Source: DAHUXT01 sp036378295
Lineage (GTDB): Bacteria > Chloroflexota > Ktedonobacteria > Ktedonobacterales > JADMIN01
Direction of reading: 5' to 3'
DNA length: 13,385 bases
Assembly (NCBI GenBank): GCA_036378295.1
Contig: DASUWS010000331.1
Span: 1-13,385, forward strand
Shown here: positions 7,562 to 13,385 of the stretch, one piece after another
Numbering within the stretch: position 1 is the stretch's first letter
Layout: every line of letters starts with the position of its first letter
Made by a program: the position numbers and the translations under genes
Notes under the pieces: generated by a model
Told to the model about the DNA's origin: nothing
Seen by the model: the letters and a program-made list of their open reading frames with translations, nothing else
The model's database searches: none

Positions 7562-7664
7562 AGAAATAGCGGCGCGCGCGCAATGCGGGGCCGTTATGAG
7601 CGCGCGGAATTCGGTGTCCATACTTTCCTGGCGGATCGTCCATCAGCATCAGAGGGGGCGGTAT

Positions 7665-8582
7665 ATGGCCGAACAGGTGACTTACCAGCCAGAGCGTGTT
7701 GGCGACTGGGGCGTGGGTACTGCCGTTGATGGGGGGCGATATGAGACCGGGATGATGAAGATGGCCGATGGCACGCCGATCTTCTACCGCGCATGGCTGC
7801 ACCCCGACGCGCAACGGCCCGTACTGCTGATCATGCATGGGTTGGGAGCGCACAGCGGTTGGTTTATCGACATGGGCAACAGCCTGAATGAGCATGGGCT
7901 GACCGTCTATGCCATCGATCACCGTGGCTTTGGCCGCTCCGGCGGAGATCGTGGCCACGCCCCCCAGGCCCAGACACCTGTGCGCGATGCCGAAGCCGTG
8001 CTGGATGAGATCCGCCAACGACACCCAGGCATACCCGTGAGTATTCTTGGCCATAGTCTTGGCGCGATTTTCGCCCTTCACATGGCTGCAGATGATGCTC
8101 TGGCCACGCAGAAGCGGTTGTCTGGAATGATTCTCGTGAATCCGGGCATCGCGGTGACGTGGAAAGTGCCTCTTGGGCGACAGATTGCGATAGCTGCCGG
8201 TGGGCTGGGTGGCTCAACGCGGCACTGGAGTCTTGCGCCCGGGCATGAGTCGATGACAACCAACGTCGAGGCCAAGAACATGCTCGACGCCGATACCTAT
8301 TGGCAGCGCACGCAAAGCGCCGCATTCATCTATCAGGTGGCCCTGCGTCTGCGAGTATCCGCGATGAAGCGCGCGCGTAGTATCCGCACACCCGCGCTCA
8401 TGATTCAGTGCGACGGCGATCTCTCGGTGGTGCCGAGTTCCGCGCGTCGCTGCTACGATATGCTGGGCAGCACCGACAAGACCTGGAAGACGTATCCTAA
8501 ATTCGGTCACGATTTTGAGTTTGAGCCAGATCGGGCGGTGCTTGATACCCATATTGCCGCGTGGGTGATGGGCCATCGCTGA
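7665..8582 (+). CDS. Alpha/beta hydrolase, monoacylglycerol lipase-like (serine hydrolase)
   Basis: This 305-residue cytoplasmic hydrolase probably cleaves an ester of a lipid or other small acyl substrate. It shows the alpha/beta-hydrolase order: oxyanion-hole segment MHGLGAHSG (57-65), DHRGFGRSGG (85-94), nucleophile elbow GHSLG with Ser131, acid Asp252 in CDGDLSVVP, and base His282 in FGHDFE. The DHRGFGRS segment and general length resemble the Hydrolase_4 / monoacylglycerol lipase group. No signal peptide or TM helix is seen. ATG at 7665 is preferred over the upstream start at 7596 because GAGGGGG (about 7652-7658) lies 6 nt before it and the upstream residues do not look like the fold. 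It has its own promoter; cca follows 125 nt downstream on the same strand with no promoter noticed, so the two may be cotranscribed. The exact substrate cannot be told from sequence. Confidence 0.9.
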   Translation: MAEQVTYQPERVGDWGVGTAVDGGRYETGMMKMADGTPIFYRAWLHPDAQRPVLLIMHGLGAHSGWFIDMGNSLNEHGLTVYAIDHRGFGRSGGDRGHAPQAQTPVRDAEAVLDEIRQRHPGIPVSILGHSLGAIFALHMAADDALATQKRLSGMILVNPGIAVTWKVPLGRQIAIAAGGLGGSTRHWSLAPGHESMTTNVEAKNMLDADTYWQRTQSAAFIYQVALRLRVSAMKRARSIRTPALMIQCDGDLSVVPSSARRCYDMLGSTDKTWKTYPKFGHDFEFEPDRAVLDTHIAAWVMGHR

Positions 8583-8707
8583 GCGGCGCGAGAGCAGGCG
8601 CGGGTGGCTGCTCGCCGTCAGGTGCGCACCCAACCGGCCAAACGAACCAGACCAGGGCCACCACAAGCGCCAGGATGGCGCCGTGTGAGTAGAGAAATAG
8701 CGAGTTC

Positions 8708-10354
8708 ATGCTAGAGTTGCTGATGACACTTGCGCGGATATTCCGCGCTGCCAACAAAGAGTTATACATGGTGGGCGGCACCGTGCGCGACTTATTGCTG
8801 CGCCGCCCGACCTCGCCAGATATTGATCTGACCACGAATGCCCGTCCCGATGAAATCAGGCGGCTGATTGCCCAAACGCATCCTGATGCCCTGATAACGG
8901 TCGGCGAGCAGTTTGGGACCGTGCGCGCGCATTATCGTCGTGCTGGCGCGCCAGATACGACGGAGGCTCCCGCGCATAGCACCGCGGGCGCGAGTCCAAT
9001 GCCTGCCGCGCTGGTGGCGGAAACCAGCGGTGACGTTGATGTGGTCGAGATTACCACGTATCGCAGCGACGTATATGTTGATGGCTCACGCAAGCCGGAA
9101 GTCACCTTTGGCGATTCGCTCGAAGGTGACCTCTTGCGGCGCGATTTCACCATCAACGCGATGGCGCGTGATCCATTGACTGGGGAGATCGTTGACCCGT
9201 TCGGCGGCAGAGAGGACCTCGAACGTGGCCTGATTCGCGCCGTCGGAGACGACCCGGTACATCGCTTTGAGGAAGACCCTCTGCGCCTGCTGCGCGCCGC
9301 GCGCTTCGCCGCTCAACTGGGGTTCGAGATCGAGCCAGCCACAGCGGAAGCAATTGCGCTTCAGGCGCCAACGCTTGCCCGTATCAGCCGCGAGCGCGTC
9401 CGCGACGAATTCACCAAGCTGCTGGTGACGGAATACCCGGCGCGCGGCCTACGGCTGCTGGTTGATTTTGGCCTGATGCCGTGGATTGTGCCGGAAGTGC
9501 TGGAATTGCGCGGCGTCAGCCAGAAGCCAGCCCATTCCAAGGATGTGTATGAGCATGTGCTGCGCGTGGTCGAGCGGACACCGCCCCGGCCCGCCACGCG
9601 CTGGGCAGGATTGCTGCATGATATCGCCAAGCCGCGCACGCGCTCCGTCGAGGATGGCAAAGTCCACTTCTTCGGGCATGAGGATGTCGGGGCGAGCATG
9701 ACACGCGAGATTCTGCACCGTCTCAAGTTCGACCGGCCATTCATCGAATATGTGAGCCGTTTGGTGCGGCTGCATATGCGCGCTAATGCCTATCTGCCAG
9801 AGTGGACCGACGGCGCGGTACGCCGGCTGATGCTCGACGCTGGTGATGGGCTTCATGATCTGCTCGATCTCTCGCGCGCCGATATTACGAGCTATCGCCC
9901 GGAGAAAGTCTCGCGGGCGGTGATGCGCGTGAACGAGTTGGAGGAGCGCTGCCAGCGGCTGCGCGAAGAGGCCGAGCGCGTCCCGATTCGTAGCCCGCTG
10001 GATGGCAATGACCTGATGCGCATCTTTGGCCGTGGGCCGGGACCCTGGCTGCGGCCGCTGAAAGACTATCTCCTTGGCCTGGTGATAGATGGCCAGCTGG
10101 CCCCTGATGACCGCGAAGAGGCTGTCCGGCTGGCCGAGGCCTTCCTGGCAGAGCAGGAGCAGCGAAGCGCCGCGCCGTCGGGCACATCAGCCGCGTCCAC
10201 CGAGGCGACGACGGCAGCGCGCCGCCGCCAGTCTCGCCAGCCCATAGCGTTTGAGCCAGAATCCTCGGACGAGCGTGCGAGCAGCAGAAGTCCCGGCCAG
10301 ACAACCTCTTTGCGCGCGTCGGCATCAGAGGAGGCCGAGGGAGGGTCGAAATGA
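8708..10354 (+). CDS. cca: CCA-adding tRNA nucleotidyltransferase / poly(A) polymerase family, HD-domain type
   Basis: This enzyme adds or repairs the 3' CCA of tRNA (or, in some bacteria, only part of it, or adds poly(A)). The head domain has GGTVRD (23-28), the metal-binding DID (38-40), VVEITTYR (112-119), RRDFTINAMA (144-153) and the nucleotide-recognition region FEEDPLRLLRAARF (187-200). An HD domain follows, with LLHDIAKP (302-309; His304-Asp305) and FFGHEDVG (321-328), and a C-terminal GNDLMRIFGRGPGPWL motif (433-448). At 548 residues it is longer than most relatives. About 30 extra Ala/Pro/Thr residues (78-109) interrupt the head domain, and a disordered tail of about 65 residues ends it. 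An in-frame TAG at 8690-8692 excludes a longer start; ATG at 8708 has only a weak Shine-Dalgarno, and ATG at 8723 is the alternative. Whether it adds A, CC or CCA cannot be decided here. Confidence 0.92.
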   Translation: MLELLMTLARIFRAANKELYMVGGTVRDLLLRRPTSPDIDLTTNARPDEIRRLIAQTHPDALITVGEQFGTVRAHYRRAGAPDTTEAPAHSTAGASPMPAALVAETSGDVDVVEITTYRSDVYVDGSRKPEVTFGDSLEGDLLRRDFTINAMARDPLTGEIVDPFGGREDLERGLIRAVGDDPVHRFEEDPLRLLRAARFAAQLGFEIEPATAEAIALQAPTLARISRERVRDEFTKLLVTEYPARGLRLLVDFGLMPWIVPEVLELRGVSQKPAHSKDVYEHVLRVVERTPPRPATRWAGLLHDIAKPRTRSVEDGKVHFFGHEDVGASMTREILHRLKFDRPFIEYVSRLVRLHMRANAYLPEWTDGAVRRLMLDAGDGLHDLLDLSRADITSYRPEKVSRAVMRVNELEERCQRLREEAERVPIRSPLDGNDLMRIFGRGPGPWLRPLKDYLLGLVIDGQLAPDDREEAVRLAEAFLAEQEQRSAAPSGTSAASTEATTAARRRQSRQPIAFEPESSDERASSRSPGQTTSLRASASEEAEGGSK

Positions 10355-10467
10355 GCGAGCCGAGTGTCGAGTGGACTCGGAGCGCTACGAGTGTTCTCGA
10401 TGGCGATCTGGATCTCAATGGCGATATGCGTCTGGCGTTTCGCCTGCCGTCATTGCTTGGGGCGTAA
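10351..10467 (+). CDS. Small hypothetical protein, translationally coupled to cca
   Basis: This 38-residue ORF begins MSEPSVEWTRSATSVL and ends FRLPSLLGA. Its ATG (10351-10353) overlaps the cca stop in an ATGA arrangement, and GGAGGG sits 5 nt upstream, a near-ideal ribosome binding site. This geometry is the usual sign of a coupled downstream gene. The product is small and soluble, with an acidic repeat-like stretch LDGDLDLNGDM and a hydrophobic end; no TM helix or Cys is present and no family is recognised. It could be a real small protein or the 5' remnant of a longer gene, since the bases after its stop show no good continuation. The evidence is positional only. Confidence 0.5.
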   Translation: MSEPSVEWTRSATSVLDGDLDLNGDMRLAFRLPSLLGA

Positions 10468-10791
10468 ACCCGGGAAGGATACACACATCTAACCCGCGGG
10501 GACCAGGAGCGCGAAGCCTTGTATGGTATGCTACAGCACGGTAGACATTGCACAGCTTGAGAGGATAATCCGAGCGATGGCCGTAAATCTGGCACTTCAT
10601 TGCGCGTCGAAGTGTCAGGGTCGATTCGTCAGGCCCTGGCTACTCCAGGCAAAGGCAGAAGTATGCTGGAACGGCTTCCTGTCGCGTGGCAGGGTAAAGC
10701 TCAGACAAGTATGCACGGAAAGATGCGCAGTGCGCTACGTGTCGTCGCGCCATCGGCTAGCGTCGTCTCCGAGTGGGAGCAGTCCGACGTG
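10468..10791 (+). other. Region upstream of the sigma factor, with ambiguous coding
   Basis: The first part has no recognised gene and no clear terminator. A promoter lies at 10542-10569. Downstream, two frames stay open up to the sigma start: the sigma frame itself (from TTG 10600 or ATG 10663) and a second frame from ATG 10577, which ends in TGATG at 10790-10794. Third-position GC looks similar in both frames, so neither is clearly coding. Confidence 0.4.
10542..10569 (+). promoter_or_regulatory. Promoter of the sigma/anti-sigma operon
   Basis: TAGACA (10542-10547, 5/6) is followed by 16 nt and GATAAT (10564-10569, 5/6). Transcription should start near 10576. It resembles a housekeeping promoter rather than a typical ECF promoter, so basal expression may not depend on the encoded sigma factor. 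Confidence 0.5.
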
Positions 10792-11382
10792 ATGAGCCAG
10801 AGTAAGGAGCAGGCGGCTGTCGCGCGCGAAGAGAAAGAGGCCCTGCTCACAGCCGTCTATCACGAATATAGTGGGCAGATTCACAGCTACGCTTCTCGCC
10901 TGCTGGGTAACATGGAAGATGCTGACGACATTACCCAGGAGGTCTTCATTCGCGTGCATGGACATCTCGCTGAGCTGCGCGATCCAGCGCGCATCAAATC
11001 GTGGCTCTACCGCATCGCCACGAATCTGTGCATGGATCAGCTCCGGCGCCGCTCGCGCACGCGGCGTATCTTTGGCATCGCGGTCCCGCTCGGAGGCGAG
11101 TCGGACGATGGCGATCATACTCCAGCACGCGAGGTGGCCAATCCCGGTAGCTCGGCGCCCATCGATCAGGTGGCCGAGCGCGATCATATCGCTGGCGCGC
11201 TGCGCGAGATGCCGCCGAAATATGCGGTGTGTCTGATGCTCCACAGCGCGCAAGGTCTTTCGTATCGTGAAATCGCGGACATCCTGGGCATCAGTCCGGG
11301 GGCTGCCGCTGTGCGTCTGACGCGAGCCCGCGATCTCTTTGGCCGCCATTACAACGCGTTACGAGGCGAGGGTTCGCGATGA
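10792..11382 (+). CDS. ECF-type RNA polymerase sigma factor
   Basis: This group 4 (ECF) sigma factor would direct RNA polymerase to stress or envelope genes when freed from its anti-sigma. With the ATG at 10792 it has 196 residues, the normal size. Region 2 (about 15-90) includes DADDITQEVFIRV (44-56) and SWLYRIATNLCMDQLRR, and region 4 (about 131-186) has MPPKYAVCLML and a helix-turn-helix LSYREIADILGISPGAAAVRL. The start is uncertain. ATG 10792 gives the family length and overlaps an upstream TGA (TGATG), but its GGGAG is 12 nt away. ATG 10663 has AAAGG at 7 nt and would add 43 residues unlike the fold; TTG 10600 is a further option. The gene's TGA overlaps the ATG of the anti-sigma gene by 4 nt, so the pair is coupled. 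Confidence 0.9.
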   Translation: MSQSKEQAAVAREEKEALLTAVYHEYSGQIHSYASRLLGNMEDADDITQEVFIRVHGHLAELRDPARIKSWLYRIATNLCMDQLRRRSRTRRIFGIAVPLGGESDDGDHTPAREVANPGSSAPIDQVAERDHIAGALREMPPKYAVCLMLHSAQGLSYREIADILGISPGAAAVRLTRARDLFGRHYNALRGEGSR

Positions 11383-13028
11383 GTGCAGAGACGACCATGC
11401 GTTGTGAGGACGTTGCGCCATATCTGTCCGCATTTGCGGATGGCGAGTTGTCGGAGCCACTTTGGTCCGAGGTTGCCGAGCACGTTGCATCCTGTGAGGC
11501 CTGTTCAGCGACCCTCGCACGCTATGCCGCGATTGATACGCTGCTCGCCGATCTGCCACGGAGCGCACCATCGCCGGAGATGCTCGACGAGATTCTGCTG
11601 GCTGTTGCCGCTGAGGACGAGCAGATGGAGCGCCGGCGTGCCGTGCAGCCAGCGTGGAAATTGACTTCGTTCAAGCATAAGCTGACGGAGTTGGATATGC
11701 CGGCGGGTGACAGGTCATCGCCCAGATATATCAGGCCGACGCAGCGCTCGCGGTGGATATCGGTCGCGCTTCCGGCCATCGCCGCGTTGCTCCTGGTCAG
11801 CGTCACCCTGGTAACATTCCATTGGCTGCCGAGTAAAGACATCGTCTTTTCTCCTACGAATCAGTCCACGCCCACTCCGGCTCCCGGAGCTGAGACGCTG
11901 GCGCATACTCAGGTGCTGGTGGATGCGATCAAGGCCCAGCTATCGTTCAGGCCGATCTTGCCGAGCTATTTGCCTGATGGGGCAACGCTTACCCATGTCA
12001 ATATTGGTCCGCCTGATTCCGAAATCGACGAACATGTGCTCGATATTGTCTGGAGTATTGGCAGCCCGGCCAATACCATTCATCTCCATGAGGCGCCTGC
12101 GCGGATCGGGCTGCCGGACTATGCCGATTTCTCCACCACCTCAGCGGCGGCGTGGCAGATAGGGAATTCTCCCTGGCGACCGATACGGAGGAACGACGCC
12201 CCGAAGAACCTGGCCTTCGGACAGATACGGGCGGGGATGGTGGTTGCGCTCGACATGTCGGTCCCGGCGAATGGCGCGCAGGCCGCCGTTGGCAAGACGA
12301 CGTTGCGCCTGATCAGCCTCTCGATGGATGCGCCGTACAAGGCGATGCCTGTCGCGCCTGGAGAGACGACCGCGCGCATTCTGCCACTGTCAATACAGGA
12401 CAAGGTGGCCCACTATACGGCGGTTGCGCTCAATAGCGATGGTTCGGTCGCCTGGCGTGAAGAGGTATACCGGGCTCCATGCGCTTCAACCGCGGACCCG
12501 TGCCAGGTGCGCACCATATATGCGCTAGGGTCCAACGGACCGACGATCTACACAGATATCGCCAGCGGGCAGCGCTTGCTCCACCTGAACGACGTGGACT
12601 CGACGTTTAGCTGGTTGCCGTTGCTTCCAGCGGAACAAAGCCAGGACCTGAACAATACCTCGTTGCCGCAGCTGTTCTATCTGGCGAATACCTATCTCAA
12701 CACTGGCATCCTCTGGTACGTGGGTGAAACCAACTATGCGAAGGGCCACCGGGTCTATGATCTAGTCTGGACGAACGCACCCAAGCGTACCCATATCTAT
12801 GTTGATGTGGTGTCACACCAGGTAGTCGCGATGGTGGTCGATGCGCGCGCGAGTATCCAAAAGGGTGGCCCAATCGCGGGGACGGGTCCGCTGAGCTGTC
12901 TGCGCTACACGATGGTCGAGTATCTCACATCCGATACCTCGACCGATGCCCTGCTGGCACAGACGATCCCGACGGACTATACCGAAAGCACCCAGAGCCA
13001 GGACACGCAACAGTTCCTCTCGTGTTGA
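11379..13028 (+). CDS. Membrane anti-sigma factor, zinc-finger type, with large extracytoplasmic domain
   Basis: This 549-residue single-pass membrane protein should hold the neighbouring sigma factor inactive. Its cytoplasmic N-terminus carries the zinc-binding anti-sigma (ZAS/zf-HC2) motif with Cys9, then His35-x3-Cys39-x2-Cys42. A connecting stretch leads to one TM helix (about 127-149). The remaining 400 residues are outside the membrane: a Thr/Pro spacer, then a region starting LPSYLPDGATL that resembles DUF4367/RseB-like sensor domains (about 190-320), and a second beta-rich half (about 335-515). Four extracytoplasmic Cys (368, 375, 507, 549) could form two disulfides. ATG at 11379 overlaps the sigma stop by 4 nt and has GAGGG 6 nt upstream. 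The large outer part suggests signal sensing and release by proteolysis or conformational change; this is inference. Confidence 0.9.
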   Translation: MSAETTMRCEDVAPYLSAFADGELSEPLWSEVAEHVASCEACSATLARYAAIDTLLADLPRSAPSPEMLDEILLAVAAEDEQMERRRAVQPAWKLTSFKHKLTELDMPAGDRSSPRYIRPTQRSRWISVALPAIAALLLVSVTLVTFHWLPSKDIVFSPTNQSTPTPAPGAETLAHTQVLVDAIKAQLSFRPILPSYLPDGATLTHVNIGPPDSEIDEHVLDIVWSIGSPANTIHLHEAPARIGLPDYADFSTTSAAAWQIGNSPWRPIRRNDAPKNLAFGQIRAGMVVALDMSVPANGAQAAVGKTTLRLISLSMDAPYKAMPVAPGETTARILPLSIQDKVAHYTAVALNSDGSVAWREEVYRAPCASTADPCQVRTIYALGSNGPTIYTDIASGQRLLHLNDVDSTFSWLPLLPAEQSQDLNNTSLPQLFYLANTYLNTGILWYVGETNYAKGHRVYDLVWTNAPKRTHIYVDVVSHQVVAMVVDARASIQKGGPIAGTGPLSCLRYTMVEYLTSDTSTDALLAQTIPTDYTESTQSQDTQQFLSC

Positions 13029-13385
13029 TGCCCAAGTATACGGCCTATATGCGTGGGCGGCGAATCGCATGGCTGCACTCACAGGCAGAACCTCGCGATT
13101 CGCCCGCTCCGGGGAATCGGCTTTCAACTACGGCTGTTCCTGGAGCCGACTGGACAATCACGCGGGCGATGTTGGGTGCTCAGTTTCATCAATCTCACGG
13201 CCGTGTCCCACGCCCACTGGAATGTGTTCCAGCCGACTCCTGCCACCGTCACGACGGTGCGCCTGTCTATCCGTTTGCCTCGGGTTGACGGATCATGCAT
13301 ACGTGGCGTATTCTGCGCCAGCCCGGATATGAACGACGGCACGCCAACCGATCTCGCCTGCACTACCGAGCCTGGTGAGGCGGGC
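13029..13385 (+). pseudogene. Possible 5'-truncated remnant similar to the GH66 glycoside hydrolase C-terminus
   Basis: No convincing start codon or Shine-Dalgarno site is seen after the anti-sigma stop. The frame in phase with that stop stays open to the window end (119 codons). Its second half reads like a conserved beta-sandwich: FINLTAVSHAHWNVFQPTP (from about 13185), then alternating hydrophobic strands and GVFCASPDMNDGTP. From memory this is the pattern of the C-terminal region of GH66 enzymes (dextranase / cycloisomaltooligosaccharide glucanotransferase): an INL strand, W-N-x-x-x-P-T-P, and an ASPD motif. A GTG at 13053 or 13176 is the only plausible start, without support. It may be a decayed gene, a fragment joined by rearrangement, or a chance frame; a real gene continuing past the edge is also possible. 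Confidence 0.33.

Larger units (their letters stand above)
7337..7664. other. Divergent intergenic region between the CLC and hydrolase genes
   Basis: These 328 nt hold the control regions of both neighbours. For the leftward CLC gene a TATACT (7426-7431, minus strand) is the only -10-like box noticed, without a good -35. For the rightward hydrolase a promoter with an extended -10 lies at 7521-7549. No gene was recognised; an in-frame extension of the hydrolase back to 7596 has no Shine-Dalgarno support. Confidence 0.5.

Noticed and set aside
8497..8709. Minus-strand 70-residue ORF with a hydrophobic N-terminal segment (possible small membrane protein) between the hydrolase and cca genes
   Set aside because: It overlaps the hydrolase 3' end by 86 nt in antisense, has no Shine-Dalgarno before its ATG, and its hydrophobic run can arise from the GC-rich spacer. 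Conservation data could revive it.
9885..10595. Minus-strand 236-residue ORF opposite the cca 3' end
   Set aside because: Antisense shadow of a well-supported gene, Pro/Arg-rich with no recognisable motif.

Overview
The window is a GC-rich bacterial chromosome segment with seven recognisable genes, one small coupled ORF and a possible gene remnant at the right edge. No rRNA, tRNA, CRISPR array, transposase or integrase was seen. The mix of a tricorn-type protease, a Hanks kinase with a long Ser/Pro linker and a C-terminal membrane anchor, an IPT/TIG-like surface protein, an HD-type tRNA nucleotidyltransferase and an ECF sigma/zinc-finger anti-sigma pair suggests Chloroflexota, perhaps a Ktedonobacteria-like lineage. 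This placement rests on gene content and composition only and is tentative.

Left part (1-5389). The 3' two-fifths or so of a tricorn protease gene runs rightwards from the window edge and meets a leftward cluster across a short gap holding a 9-bp hairpin. The leftward cluster is, in order of transcription, a CLC-type anion transporter with two CBS domains (7336 to 5390), a Ser/Thr protein kinase (4943 to 3459) and a two-TM surface protein with Ig-like domains and a disordered, Tyr/Gly/Pro-rich cytoplasmic tail (3192 to 1669). Each leftward gene seems to have its own promoter. The best is TTGACG-N17-GATAAT before the surface protein. The kinase has almost no extracytoplasmic part, while its neighbour has an ectodomain and a large cytoplasmic tail, so the two could form a split receptor. 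That is inference.

Middle part (7337-10467). A divergent intergenic region separates the CLC gene from a rightward alpha/beta hydrolase (monoacylglycerol-lipase-like) with a good promoter and an inverted repeat over its -10. The cca-type tRNA nucleotidyltransferase follows on the same strand. A 38-residue ORF starts inside the cca stop codon (ATGA overlap) behind a strong Shine-Dalgarno sequence.

Right part (10468-13385). A promoter (TAGACA-N16-GATAAT) precedes an ECF sigma factor gene. The sigma gene overlaps by 4 nt a 549-residue membrane anti-sigma factor with an H-x3-C-x2-C zinc-binding motif, one TM helix and a roughly 400-residue extracytoplasmic region. The last 357 nt hold an open frame without a convincing start. 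Its translation resembles the C-terminal part of a GH66-type glycoside hydrolase, possibly a decayed or 5'-truncated gene.

No clear new defence or mobile system is visible. The most interesting signals are the kinase/IPT pair, the substituted CLC anion-pathway residues, the coupled small ORF, and the right-edge remnant.
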